Assembly (NCBI GenBank): GCA_003439945.1 | Contig: QVRM01005202.1 | Location: 698,001-762,000, forward strand | DNA: 64,000 nt | Direction of reading: 5' to 3' | DNA from: Dermanyssus gallinae | Lineage: Eukaryota; Arthropoda; Arachnida; Mesostigmata; Dermanyssidae | Shown here: positions 12,160 through 24,339 of the stretch, piece by piece | Position numbering within the stretch: the stretch's first letter is position 1 | Layout: the number at the start of each line of letters is the position of its first letter | Position numbers and translations under genes: made by a program | The notes under the pieces: generated by a model | Seen by the model: only the letters and a program-made list of their open reading frames with translations | Told to the model about the DNA's origin: nothing | Databases searched by the model: none

Positions 12160-13680
12160 AACTGAACACAAAGTTCCTACACGTAGTAAAACAACGCTTC
12201 GAGTTTGTCGTCCAGCAACGTTTTCCGCCAGACTAGCAGAGAACAACAGTACGAAACAGCACAACAATAAACATACGTAGAAGACGTAGATATAAGCGAT
12301 ACACGTTGTTACAGTTCTCGTAATACGAATGAGAACGTAGCAGTACTAAACTCTACTAAGTACAAGCGCCCGCTGTGCTGAACATGTGGGACGCTAAATG
12401 CGCTAACCGTGGCTTTGTTAGATCAACATAGAGGTCGGTAATTGGAATTGCATAACCTAAGCGTTGGAGGTGGGCCGGCTGAAGGCCGTTATGTTAGCCT
12501 ACGTGAAGGTCTACATCGTTGCTCAGATAGTATTCAGAGTAATCATTTTTGGGGTGACTGCCCACTGATTCCGGGCCGACCGGTTAACGCCCTCCCTAGA
12601 TCTAGCCAATCTGGGGTAGCACCAGTCAGGATGTGTGCTGTCCTGGCCTAATAGGCATTATAAGATGAGAGTACCTCCCACCCCCCCACCATATGGGGCA
12701 GCAGCAGACCTCTCTGCAAGGGAATCGCCCTCATCAATCGTCCTGCTGCTGCCGCCTTCCGCAGTGGTCGATGCAACCTGTCTTGGAGTTGTGGGTCGAG
12801 CCTCTCGAAAGGCCGAGTGAGTAATATGCTGAGATGTAACGCCGAATCGCGAGGTGACTTAATTCGATTGTTGAGAAGGAGGAGCTTTGCAATAGCGGGG
12901 TAGCCATCCTAAACCGTAATAGCGACAAGAGAAGAGACTCCGCTCTGTCTGTTCGGATTGGCGGCAATTCCCCACTTTGCCAGTGGGTAAATCACTTGTT
13001 CGACTCGGTGGGGAGTGTAAGTACGTCACTCTTCTATAACATCAATGCTGCTGCTATGATATGCTAGGCTCTCCTAAACTCCTTTACTAAGTCATACGCG
13101 TGTTAGTGGAACTAGCAAATTTAGGAGCAGTGTTAACCTAGCAACTCGAAAGACGCTTTTCCGCAAGCGACTTCAGACGTCTTAGCTCACTGCTGAACGC
13201 TTGTGCCTATTGCTGAACCCGTTGGCAGAGGTGCGTGCTAAAAAAAAAGACAGAGAAAGAGCGAGAGAGCGTGTCTCAAAGCGTTACTCGTTAGTTCGAC
13301 ATCTGCAGAAAAAGCAGCCTTACAGAAGGGTGGAATGTGACCTCATTTACTAGTCGAACAATTGTGCTACGAACACTATGCTGCTGCTGCGAATGTATGG
13401 CTATCCGTTGTTCCACTGCTTAACAAACGCGAATAAACGGACGGACGGACGGACGGAGGAACAAACAAATAAGCAAATAAACGGACAGCGTTATAGCTAA
13501 CTGCATTTGCTGCAGCAACGCAGCCGACAGCGGCCACCCAAGCGGCAAACTGCTACCCACATACCAGCCCGCCAGCCAGCTTTTCTACGGAGAACGTAAA
13601 CAGGAACCTACCCACGAAAAACACGCGTATACAAATACAGATATAGACAGATGTATATGCGTGCGGGTTTAGCAGGAAGA
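12160..13680. other. unassigned sequence, GC-moderate
   Basis: No triplet array over 1.5 kb. Short open frames at 12442-12651 and 12734-12967 have unbiased composition but no family match I can name. A GACG/CGGA tetranucleotide run occurs at 13437-13457. Confidence 0.5.
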
Positions 13681-13686
13681 CACGCG

Positions 13687-13715
13687 CATATATATGCATA
13701 TATATATATATATAT

Positions 13716-13758
<43 letters not shown>

Positions 13759-13786
13759 TATATATATATATATATGTATATATATA
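13687..13786. repeat. compound (TA)n/TATTATA tract
   Basis: About 100 bp of TA repeats with several TATTATAT phase breaks. Confidence 0.95.
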
Positions 13787-14328
13787 AACAAATCGTATTA
13801 AAACGTTGACGTAACATACCGTACGCTCTAACAGTGGTACTAGAAGTTGTACTAGAAGCAGTTGTACTACCCAGCAGAAGCTGCCTGCTGGGTCTCACGT
13901 CAGCACTCTAATCTACAAGACTGGCAGAAGTAAGTGAGTAAATCGTATCACTGTATGTTTAGAGAATCATATTCATGACAACATACAAATCATAATGGGA
14001 CACCAGCCGGCAGTCCATATATAGCGCGCATGCAAGCCAACGTGCATTTGAACGTGCGCCTACGCTTTTGGACAGACACGTTAACGATATGCAACGATAA
14101 TGACAATAACCGAGACAATATTTCATTGCATCCGTATCGCTTCATTGACGCATCAGCATAATGTCGGAAGCCAGAACTGAAATAATAGACCGAAATACTA
14201 TTAAACTAAACATAATAGCATGATACCGACACCGCTCACCAGGATCGTACAGACAGCTCAACATTAACGTGTACTCGGGCGTAGATTACATTAGTTATAA
14301 CGCGCATATTTTCTGCGCATTACACACG

Positions 14329-14346
14329 CATATATGTGTATATATA

Positions 14347-14402
<56 letters not shown>

Positions 14403-14430
14403 AATATCAATATAAATATATACATGTGTG
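14329..14430. repeat. (TA)n tract with ACAT and AAATA variants
   Basis: About 100 bp dominated by TA. The ends grade into ATACATATA and TAAATATCAATATAAATA variants. Confidence 0.9.
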
Positions 14431-14599
14431 GCGCTGTTTGGCGGTCGACAAGTTCATACATATTTATAGACTATTGTTTCTCGGGAGATGGCAGCCCAAA
14501 GTCCGAATTTGAATCTCATTGCTAAAGCAGAACAGAACGATTTCACTCACCAGTGGCGTCTGGCTAGGAAACGCATTGTCGACCCGGCCGACCGACCAA

Positions 14600-15060
14600 C
14601 CGACCGAGCTACATCAACAACAACAGCAACAGCAAAAACTTCATGAAGTGATGACAAGACATTGAGACAAAGCTGCTGCTAATGCAGCAACAGCAGCAGA
14701 AAGCCAACTTGGCCATAGTACGTAACCACGGTGCATGTGTCCGAACATGTATCATGTACTTGGCACAGAATGACACGACGTTGGTGAGGGGAGAACGGCC
14801 GCACACGCCTAAATGGGTTCGCATGCGTTGCTGAGAGTGCTTGCCGAGGTCCAACTTGCAGAAGCCCTGCCGAGGTTTCAGCGTACGTGAGTTGCCCAAC
14901 CCTCTCGGTTGCGAGGAATCAACCTCGCCACCAGCCAGAACTTTTAGCCCGGCCCGGTAGCTGTTTTGTATCGTACGCGTTCGCTCGCTCACTACGTAAA
15001 CACGACTACAAATCATTTTGACGGCTAACGACACAAAACTACCCTGCCCGCCGCATCATC
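14600..15060 (-). other. GC-rich island with a 141-codon open frame, unassigned
   Basis: A GC-rich block in AT-rich surroundings. The minus-strand frame 14609-15034 is open for 141 codons with ordinary mixed residues, then runs into Cys/Leu repeats from a triplet patch. On the minus strand it carries CTGGTGGCGAGGTTG, which faintly resembles a pol III A box, but no B box follows at the right distance. It could be an old SINE-type or exon fragment. Confidence 0.25.
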
Positions 15061-15487
15061 ACCCTATCGTATGTCATCTTGCCGTAGCGTTCTATATGTG
15101 AAGCAACTAAGCAGAGCTAACTGGTTAAATTGAAAATCTAAGATCGGCGGTTGCAGAACGGTGCGGCGAAAACAGGTTCTTCTTCGTGCAAAGTCATTGC
15201 CTGAAGTTTGCTTGACTCTATCGTTAGTCGTAAGTGAGCATATATATATATATATATATATGTGCAGATCAGTTGAACTGAATAAGTTTGGACGCTGTGT
15301 AGGAACCAGTATGCCGCACTTAAGGGTTAGCCTTCAGACGTCGGTCGATGCATCAACGTTGTTGACTGGCTTGAAGCAGTACGAGCAAGTGAAACTTGAA
15401 CACTGAAGAAAGAATAGATGCTGAACAAATAAAGGAACCTAGATTGCGTACATCAGTGCCAAGAGTAACGGTTTTTGACAGCTGAAC

Positions 15488-15640
15488 GAATTGTTGTTGT
15501 TGTTATTGCAGTAGTAGTGTAGTTGTTGTTGTTGTTGTTGCTATTGTTGTTGTTTTCACCACTTGATGTCATTGTTGTCGTCCCCGCTTTTTTTGTTGTT
15601 ATTTTTCCTGCTGCTGTTGTTGTTGTTGGCTGTGTCGGTG
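15488..15640 (-). repeat. (GTT)n triplet array
   Basis: TTGTTG array with CTG and TTA interruptions. Its complement gives Thr- and Asn-rich frames. Confidence 0.85.
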
Positions 15641-15859
15641 GGTGGGTGGTGCATGTTCGTCTATGTTCGATATGCATGTGGTGACGTGACGACTAAGAGG
15701 AGACCTATTCCGCTACGAAGATCAAAGCCAGCCGGCCAATGTCAGACACGGTCATCATCAACAACTGCGGTGATCGGCTATTGACGAAACACTTGGCAAA
15801 CACTTGTGTGTGTGTGTGTATGTGGTGCTTTTTCGCTTCGTCGCATTTTTACTGTGGCT

Positions 15860-15965
15860 ATTGTTGCTCTTGTTGTTGTTATTGTTGTTGCTGTTACTGC
15901 TGCGATTGTTGTTGTTGTTGTTGTCGATGTTGTTATTGTTGTTATATTATTCCTGCTGCTGCTGA
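15860..15965 (-). repeat. (GTT/GCT)n triplet array
   Basis: TTGTTG array grading into CTGCTGCTG. Cys-, Val- and Leu-rich frames here are composition artefacts. Confidence 0.85.
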
Positions 15966-16239
15966 AACAGCCGCCGCCACCACCGCTTTTGCGGCACCTT
16001 TTTCTACAGTTTGTTTGTGCATGCTGCCGGCTGCTGCTGCTGCTGTGGCTGTGACTGTTTCGTACTGAGTTCTCTGTCTCAGTTGGTTCAATCAAACACA
16101 AGGAGCGATCGGTAACGCGGCTGTTCCGCTGTCTCGCCGTTCGATGCATCCGTTCATCGGTCCAACTTCTGTTCAACGATCCGACGATCTGTCTGTTGTG
16201 TACGACCTATGTGCTTATTTGCCTTCCTTTATCCTTAAG

Positions 16240-16669
16240 TGTTGGTGAGGGCGAGGCTGGTGGCGGTGGTGGTGATGGTGGGGCTACCGGAGATGATGGA
16301 GTTGGTGGAGGCCATGTGGTAGCTCACCGCACTAGCGTCAACGGTAATAACAACAACATCAACAACAGCAGCAGCAGCAGCAGTAACAACAATAGCAGAA
16401 GCAAAGACACAAGCAACAACAACAGCAGCAGCAGAAGCAAAGGCAGAGGCAGCAACAACAACAGCGGAAGCAACAGCAGAAGCAGCAGTACCAACAACAA
16501 CGGCTGCTACAGTGACAATGGTATACGTAGCGGTGCCGCTAGACTGGGCGCCACCGAATCAAACCACCTAATAACTACTACTCAAACCACTACAAGCCAC
16601 CCGTACGCTGTCCACTCATTGATCGGCTCCCACTTCAACCCCAGCTACCGGTCAGCTGGCCAACATTGA
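16240..16669 (+). CDS. candidate Gly/Asn/Ser-rich exon, unassigned
   Basis: The frame is open across a Gly-rich segment, then Asn/Ser runs with regularly spaced Arg and Lys (S-R-S-K-type steps), then an ordinary-composition tail ending near YAVHSLIGSHFNPSYRS and TGA at 16667-16669. A good splice-acceptor look-alike precedes it: a pyrimidine-rich TTTGCCTTCCTTTATCCTTAAG ending at 16239. Such low-complexity linkers are common in arthropod transcription factors, and the YAVHSLIG word loosely recalls eh1-like repressor motifs. No DNA-binding domain is visible. The Asn/Ser part could be only a triplet repeat. No donor site is convincing, so if real it would be a terminal exon. Confidence 0.25.
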
Positions 16670-17194
16670 CGAATGACGTCAAGTGCGAGCTTTAACATGG
16701 CCTCCTTTCACTAAGGCATACAATCGGCGAGCCGGCGGCGAAAACGGTTCCTGTTTTCAACCTTTTTAACCATCTGAGTTGCATGCAGTAGTAGTAGTAG
16801 TAGTAGCTGTAGTAGTACGCGTTCTCTTTATCTTACTCATTCATCGCTCGTGACTCGTCGCTGCGCATACATATAGAGAGAGACAGACAAACAGAAAGTC
16901 AGGCAGACAAACATACAGATGATAACCCGGCCGACAAACAAGCAGAGTCGGTACAAAGGAAAAGAGCCCGAGGAGGGCAAAAACAGAGAACGACGTGGAG
17001 AAAAGGGTGACAGAGGACAGAAACCCTTAGGCAAGCTGATACAGCAGCTTTCTTGTCATATCTTGGTACAGATGACGATCAAGTTTGGTAGGTGGTAGCC
17101 GTGGCGTTTCAACTAGCTTGCTTGAGATGAATTTGAAGCTTGACACCGCCGCTCGCTTCATTCCACCTCGTTCCTCGGCTTCGCCGCCATTGCT

Positions 17195-17227
17195 CCCCCC
17201 CCCCCCCCCCCCTCCCCCCCTCCCCCC
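17195..17227 (+). repeat. poly-C tract
   Basis: A run of cytosines broken by two Ts. The minus strand is G-rich. Confidence 0.95.
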
Positions 17228-18803
17228 GTATATAAGCCTGTCCCATCCTCATCTTTACATTAGCCCCCGATTCTTGCTTTGCGATTGCTTTCGTGTGCGT
17301 GCCAACTCAACTTTGCTGCTAGTTTGAGGGGTATCAACGCAACAAGAATAACAAATGAAAGAAGCTGAATTCTGCCTCTCGGTCAACGTCAACAAACCAC
17401 TGCTGTTGACGTGATCTTACAACGTCGGTGAGTACCGCATATGTTCTTCTTCTCCTTATAACCCATGTTCTTCCACCCATCAAACTGCTGCACCGCAACA
17501 AACAGTGTGAATCAGAGTATTCCTAACTAGTGACTAACTAACTAATCGTCACTAGCTAGGCTAGTATTCGTTCCCATAGAAGCAGCAGCAGCGGAGAAAC
17601 TGACCTAGAATCGTCTACCAGTAATCGTGTGTATTCGATTCTAAGGATTTGCTGTCGTCATCATTGGCGGTGGTGTGACGATGACGAACACGAACCAACG
17701 GTAGAAAGAATCCGAGACAGCGTCCGACTCAATAATGACAGACAGTCTGTGCTGCTCAAGGGGGGAAGAAATCGTAGAGGGAAAAAGGGGCGTGGGGAGA
17801 GGGAGAGAGAGGGGAAGCAATATATATATAAAGAGAACGAGAGCCATCGTGATCCGGCCATTCGACCAGTAGCTCTGTCTGGGAACGTCTGCAATGCGAC
17901 TTGAACACAGGCTTAAAGTTAGAGGCAGATAACAGCATAAGGGGGGACAATCGCCGACTGCGACGCCGACGGGTGAGACAAATATCAACCAGCAACAACA
18001 GCGAGGGCGGCGATGAACAGCAGAAGGTACCGATGAAGAGAGAAAATAAGGTGTCGAATCCCTGCGTTTGCGTCCAAGACGCGACCGAACGCATGGTGGC
18101 GGCGGCAACGACAGCAACAAACGTGACAACAACAACAACAACAGGAGAGCAGACTGTTATAACCGTAACATTTGGTTACGTGTCGTCTACGAGGGGCACC
18201 TGAGTTGCTCGTGGAGAGATATTCATTGCCTTTTATTTCCTTCTCCTTAGGCTCCGCTTAGGCTCAACGTGTCTTTGTTCTCATTTCTCTTTTAGTCGCT
18301 CGCTTACGGTTGCTGTTTATTTGTCGTCTTCTGGCTTTCTCGGCTGACAGTTTGCCATCCAAATAGCTAGGCTATGAGCGCAATCGCTTGGATCGCGTTC
18401 TTAACTACTGCTACGAGGAGGGGGAAGAAAGAAGACGGTACGGAAGATGGCGAAACCGGCGGTACTAGACAATCATGTTTCACCTGCGACGCGACCGCTG
18501 CTTCCTTCCTTCTCCCAACAGACAACAAGAACAGGTAGATAGATGCATCTAGATGCGCTTGGAGCAGGTGAAACCACCACCACCACAGATTCAACTGATT
18601 CGACTAATCAGACTGAGTTCGTGTCATGCGGTGCCAAACAATGTGCCTCTCCTGCCTCGGCTAAGTGCATGACACCAAACACTTCGTCATTACCATTAGG
18701 CGCGTAATCACTCGACGATGCGTGCGCCTACACTAATCTCTGACAACCGACTGTATGCAGCAACCGTTTCAATGCTTCTGAGAACATACTTCTAAAAAAG
18801 CTA

Positions 18804-18830
18804 AATATATATATATATATATATATATAT
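18804..18830. repeat. (TA)n microsatellite
   Basis: Pure TA run. Confidence 0.9.
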
Positions 18831-18839
18831 TAGTTACAG

Positions 18840-19557
18840 AGAAAAAGATGAACCAAAGTAGGCTAGCTTAATCCCACCAGAAGCACGGCTGGCTTAGCTA
18901 AACGAAAGTGCATGAGCTAAAATTGGTTTCAGCAGACCACGATATCACTGTCGTGTGTCCGTCTCCTTCTTGAAGGTCATTTGAGTGCGGAGCCCGAGGC
19001 ACTCATCTCAAGCAAGTCAAACTTTTACAACCGGTACGAATGCCAGCAACCACCTATCTATCTGCCAGTCAAACTGATCATCTCACTGTGTGACGAGGAG
19101 ACACAGTTTGGTTTTCTGCTCTCGTGCTTAATTCGGCCGATCTGCTGTCGTCATTGATGGTGCTAGCAGCTAGGTTTGTTAGTGTAGTCGTGGTTTTTTT
19201 AGTGTTATTGTGGCTGTTGTCGACGCTTGCTATTATGACTGCCACGATCCGCAATATCGTTGTTGTCTTCAGCTTCTGCTATGCATTCTTTTAAACTGTC
19301 ATTGACTTTGAGATTGCTGATGCAAATGCGAGGCGTCCTCCTGATATGGGATAGATTCGTTAAAGCAGCGCTATGCTTTCTACCATTTCTGCTAGCTGGG
19401 ACAGTTGTCATTATTGTCGGCGCTGTTGTTTTTAGCAGCCAGTACAGACTTCCGCCAGCACTCAACCGCATGTCACTTTCACTTAACTGGACGTCTTCAA
19501 GGTCTCAAGTCTTCACGCAAAGTCGTTATACTTCTGCCCGTATCTCCGACAAATATG

Positions 19558-19560
<3 letters not shown>
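18840..19560. other. unassigned unique sequence
   Basis: No repeat array and no recognisable coding motif. The overlapping frames on both strands at 19205-19610 are of chance length. Confidence 0.5.
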
Positions 19561-19589
<29 letters not shown>

Positions 19590-19768
19590 CACGCATTCAT
19601 ATGCGTGTAAGTGTGCTCCATTAGGCCCTCTATTCTCGGCCAGCTAGTCATAATGCCAACAAACCTGTCTGAATGGTATGCTTTTCCTGGCATCAAACAA
19701 TGTCGCTGTCAGATCCAGGCATCTCAACAGCGGCGGAAGGCAATAGCCAGCGGGCGATCATATTCAAT

Positions 19769-19769
19769 C

Positions 19770-19804
<35 letters not shown>
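19769..19804. repeat. (TA)n microsatellite
   Basis: Pure TA run of about 36 bp. Confidence 0.9.
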
Positions 19805-19808
<4 letters not shown>

Positions 19809-20049
19809 ACGTCCTATCTAAGAACCAAGAAACCTAGGCGACGAGGTAGATTGCCCATTCGAGCGTCGTCTTAGCCGAATTGACGTCGTCTGTCAGAGCT
19901 TTCGATAGGATTAGTGGACAGGCAGATCGCAGGATCGAGTAGACCAACCGAGATGATGGGTCCGAGATGATAGTCGTTATGGTGGCGGTGTTTGTGGGGG
20001 GTTCTGAGGTTATGATGAGAACAACGACGTTGACGACGACATTTATTAA

Positions 20050-20480
20050 AAACAACAACAACAACAAGAACAACAAAAAGAAAAACAACAACAACAATAA
20101 TGTTCTTCGACATTGCATATGTTCTCAGAAGCAGCTGTATTAGCCGCCGTCGCCGGACCATCAGTAAAAGCATCAATAGCTCCGATAGTAGGAGCATCAG
20201 CAGCAGTGACTCAGCAAGCTGGGCGCCAGCATAACCTCCACACAGCGATTGATGCGGGGGGAACATTTGATTGACGCTTGGCAGGTTAACGCCGCGCTGA
20301 AGAATCGCCAATCGCTTCTGATTATTCTCATCGCCATCAACGGTGGCGTTGTCGTTGTTGTTTTCGTTGTTGTTGCTATTTTTGTTGTTGTCATTGCTGT
20401 TGTTGTTGTTGTTGCTGCTGCCGCGGATGTTGTTTTTGTTGCTACTGCTGCTGCTGCTGCTGTTGTTGTTTTTGGAGATG
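20050..20480. repeat. facing (CAA)n and (GTT)n arrays
   Basis: An ACAACA array (20050-20100) and a TTGTTG array (20344-20472) lie 240 bp apart in opposite orientation, so a transcript across both could pair CAA with TTG. The long Val-rich and Ser/Asn-rich frames derive from these arrays. Confidence 0.8.
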
Positions 20481-20918
20481 CGGTTTTTCGTCATTGCATC
20501 AGCGCTGTCGTCATGACCGCGTCAAGACCGCGACAAAGTAGTACTAGGTGACAGGATCTACCAGAGAGAGAGAGAGCCACTAAATGCTGAGAGGGGACAG
20601 CCTGGGACGACGAGGAGCGGCCGCGGCGGCGGCCGCCCATGCCTCGACCCGCTCGAAGAGAGGAGGGCGGCTCGCATTCGTCCTTCCGTGAGGAAAATCG
20701 GCAACAGAGACGCGACTACTGGTTGCTGGTTCGTTCTTCTGCTGATCCTCCTCTGTGCTGAGCTGAGAGGTGGTCTGCGCTTTTGCTACTACCGCTGCTG
20801 CTGCTGTTACTGTTGCCGCTACTCTGGGAAATTGCGGGCCTCTCGAATAGAAAGATTAGCCGCTCGAATATCGATAGACTGCTCCTCCGGCGATCGGTTC
20901 TACTACTTACTCTACTGT

Positions 20919-20922
<4 letters not shown>

Positions 20923-20980
<58 letters not shown>

Positions 20981-20988
20981 GGGGGGGA
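20923..20988 (+). repeat. compound (TA)n-(GA)n-(G)n tract
   Basis: Pure TA run turning into GAGAGA and then a G run, an ordered compound microsatellite. Confidence 0.95.
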
Positions 20989-21065
20989 CATAAACCTACG
21001 ACGAACATATACATAGACACATAACATTCGAGCACAAGAGCACACGCGTATCAATGCGCGCAAAT

Positions 21066-21077
21066 AGATATATATAC

Positions 21078-21139
<62 letters not shown>
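21066..21139 (+). repeat. compound (TA)n-(TG)n tract
   Basis: TA repeat for about 55 bp, then pure TG repeats. Confidence 0.95.
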
Positions 21140-21285
21140 AGACGCCTTCTTACGTTCACGAACTCAACCAGTAACAGAATCAGACGAATGAATGTAATAG
21201 ACTGATAGCGACCATTTCTACCGGCAGCGGCGGCGACGGTGATAGCTGAAGACGACGAAACAGAACGAAGATGAGACAGACCCCA

Positions 21286-21395
21286 GATTGTTGTTGTTGT
21301 TGTTTTTGTTGTTTATTGTAGGCACTGTTGTTGTTATTGTTGCGGCGGCGGCGGCGGTGATGGTTGTTGTTATTGTTGTTGTTGTTGCTGCTGAC
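21286..21395 (-). repeat. (GTT)n and (GCG)n triplet patches
   Basis: GTT repeats around a short GCGGCGGCG run. Confidence 0.85.
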
Positions 21396-22307
21396 GCTTT
21401 TGTCGCCGCCGTCGTCAATGTCGTCAGCTGGCTTTAGTTACGGTTGAATTGCTCTCCCTCTGGATATATAGTATGTCTATCTGTTTTGCGTTAGTTTTGT
21501 TTGCCTGTGTGTTTATCCCTCTCCTCTCCCGCTGTGTCTTTTCCTCACGGAAGAGACTTACAAAAGACAACAGAGGGGAGAAAGAAGCATCAATGGAAGA
21601 AAGATGTTGATTGATGGCGTCGCCGCTGCATCTCTGTTGCCGCGACGATGAATTAGTGGTGATGATGATGAACATAACCACTGTGACAAACATCGTGATA
21701 GCCGACCTCGTCTTGCTTCGCTGAACAAAGGCCGCAACAACAACAACAACAATAACAACATTAACGCAACAACAAAGCAACGATAGCAACCTCAGCAGTA
21801 GCAGCAACAGCAGCAACAACCATTAGTTCCATGCAAATTAGCGCTACTACAGGCATGCCTTTACTAACGGAATCACTTTCGGCTTACGGGCTGGCGAGGC
21901 TGACTGCTTCACACTGCCGTCCGAATGTGTCGACAAGTTGATGAAATTAATTGTGTTTGCTATTGCGGCGAATGCTTTACGGCGCTCGGCGATAAGATAC
22001 ATCTACACGTGTTGTATGTGTACATGTTATGGATATATGGGGGGAGATAGGCTGGGAAACCCTCTAAGAATGGTTGATCTTCACACAGAACACCTGAAAC
22101 GGTGCAGGGGTCGTCCCACCTTTGAGGTTAAAGAGTGTATATAGCATTCCTTTATTCCTTCTTTTTCTTCTTCTTCTTCTTGTTCTCGTGCAAACAATTA
22201 CTAGGCTACACGAGAAGCTCGTCACCTGTCCATGATACGTCGCGTCGTCGGGGTCAAAGCTACGACTCATCAGAATGGAATCGAAAGCTATTCTTACCGC
22301 ACCCCCC

Positions 22308-22343
<36 letters not shown>

Positions 22344-22747
22344 GAATGGACAAACAATGCACAGTCAAGAAATATGTACACAGAAGCAATCATGGTAGTG
22401 AAGTTTAAGAAAAATGCACAGTTTATGCAGATCGACACCGATAACGTTGTTATCAACACTGTTCACCTTGTTACTGATATAAACGACTTGGTTCACGAGC
22501 CGTGATGGTGTCGACACACAGTCAGGGAACAAAGCATTAAAATCTTTAATTGCGTTCGACGTTTGGCTGGAGCGATATCTCTAGTCGGCTAAAATGATTC
22601 GTGTTCCCAAACGCTTTGTTTTGTAATCTTGTACAATCGATTTAGAAGTACAACGAAACAAAAATCGACGCTTACACAGACTACCCCTCTCTATATGTTG
22701 GCGATACATTCGATAATCTGCATCTAGCATAGACACTGTGCACACAC

Positions 22748-22749
<2 letters not shown>

Positions 22750-22796
<47 letters not shown>

Positions 22797-22800
22797 ATAT
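22750..22800. repeat. (TA)n microsatellite
   Basis: About 50 bp of TA repeats. Confidence 0.95.
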
Positions 22801-23157
22801 AACTTTCGCCTGAGTAGCCTGAGACTCGGTCTTGTCTCCTCTCTTTGCCTCGCTTTCTCCCTTTTGCCTCCTTTGTAATAATAACCTATCAAAACAACGA
22901 GCTCACAAGGGCCGGCGCCAGAAACCAATAACACCTCTTAAGGGTATGGATATGATCATGGCACCGACCGTCGTCACCGTACACATACGCAATAGGCCTA
23001 CCGCCGTCCTCTGGACACAGTGGCAGTCATAACAAAGCCCGCTTGAGCCTCGACATCGTCCGGCTGGTGGGACCCTCGTTGTTAGTTCATCCAGAGTACT
23101 GATCGCCACAGACATAACAAACTTTCTGCCTCTGTAAACGGCCCTGGTAAACAAAGC

Positions 23158-23202
23158 TGACATGCGTATTTAGGAATACATGTCAAGCGAATACTAAATA
23201 CA
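23158..23202 (+). repeat. dispersed repeat tail, copy A
   Basis: The block TGACATGCGTATTTAGGAAT and the bases after it, through AAGCGAATACTAAAT, match 26514-26558 at roughly four of five positions. The shared segment holds a conserved TCRAGCGAA and a TAAAT/AATAAA-like end, as expected for the 3' end of a retroposon or LTR. The sequence upstream of the two copies matches only weakly. Confidence 0.5.
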
Positions 23203-23305
23203 TTTCTTTCTTAGTCAACATTATTCAGTAAGTCGTGCTTTGTATACTCGCTACCGCGAACGGTCATCGCTTTCCATCTGGTAGTGCATCACCACCCGTA
23301 GCCCC

Positions 23306-23324
23306 CTCCCCCCCCCCCCCCCGG
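23306..23324 (+). repeat. poly-C tract
   Basis: Run of C, nearly uninterrupted. Confidence 0.9.
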
Positions 23325-23802
23325 CCCGTCGTATTCCACGTATAGTTCTCGCCCTCACCTCTCCCCCTTTCCCCGCCCCAAAGCGTCGAGCAGACAAAGT
23401 TCTAAAACGTGAGAACATTAGGTGGTCGTTTATTAATTAATCATTCTCACACTCAGCAGAACGACCCGGATAATGATAGAGACAGCATCCCGTAGGTCAA
23501 GCGCGTCTGGCTGGTTACCGCAAATGCCAGACATCGACATCAAGAGGCGGCGACGCAGCCCATGTGCGAAAAGTGCAGTAAACAAAATTAAGCACATAAC
23601 AAAATACAAGCAGCTATAGCGTTCATAACCTCGTGCAGAACAAAAAAAAAACAGCAACAACGGCAATGCTAAACGGCCAGCTCCGTTAAGCAAAGCCCAC
23701 TTTGGCTACGATCGCCGGTTGATGATGCCGGTTCGTTGTAGGAGCAGCAACAGCGGCAGTTTGCAGACGTCGAGCGGCGGTTATAATATCAGCAGTCTAT
23801 CA

Positions 23803-24333
23803 TCAACCAAACGCCAAGGCTGATGAAAGATTTGAAGGATTTCTTCCGACGTTTCCCTGTCGCCTCTCGAAGGCATAACAGGCGCCGGTCAACTTCTCTT
23901 TTCTCCTCGACGCGATGACTATGGATGGAAAAGCATGAGGTTGGTTGTTCCACTGCAATGTCGCACACGCAGTCGACAAGGTGGGTGAGCCTGCGTGCGT
24001 GTCGACTCGACAACCGACTAATTTCACAAGTGGCCGCACAAACGACACAACTAACTGGGGATCCCCTCGAAAGGCTTTCTTCCCCTCTTGGGTACTCGTT
24101 TTTATACTCGCCGCGAGCGTTCTTGGAGATCGTTTTCCTTCGCGTAGTTCATCTCCCTGTGGAGGAAAAAGTTGCTCCATCAATCGAATTGTGCCCAGCT
24201 CAACGGCTCTACTCGATGATATATCCCAATATAGACAGCAAACAAGACAGATAGCTACAGGATAGGTTAGGTACCCTCTAGGAGGGTGCCTACGCCGAAT
24301 GGCGGAGCAGGAGGATGGCCGCACTCTAAACAC
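23803..24333 (-). CDS. unassigned 176-codon open frame
   Basis: Mixed-composition frame with an early hydrophobic stretch (VAICLVCCLYW, residues about 26-36), so a secretory signal is conceivable. It matches no family I know. One frame of this length is expected by chance in 64 kb at this GC content, and plus-strand frames overlap it. A near-perfect 11-bp inverted repeat with a 3-nt loop (24268-24292) and a second small hairpin (24331-24347) overlap its 5' end. Confidence 0.1.
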   Translation of the reverse strand: MFRVRPSSCSAIRRRHPPRGYLTYPVAICLVCCLYWDISSSRAVELGTIRLMEQLFPPQGDELREGKRSPRTLAASIKTSTQEGKKAFRGDPQLVVSFVRPLVKLVGCRVDTHAGSPTLSTACATLQWNNQPHAFPSIVIASRRKEKLTGACYAFERRQGNVGRNPSNLSSALAFG

Positions 24334-24339
24334 GGCACT

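Noticed and set aside
12440..13030. Possible LINE endonuclease remnant
   Set aside because: A weak ESRGDLI-like word only. The expected GDFN, D...H and SDH-type motifs were not found.
16672..16680. TGACGTCA, a perfect CRE site
   Set aside because: An 8-bp site is expected about once in 64 kb by chance.
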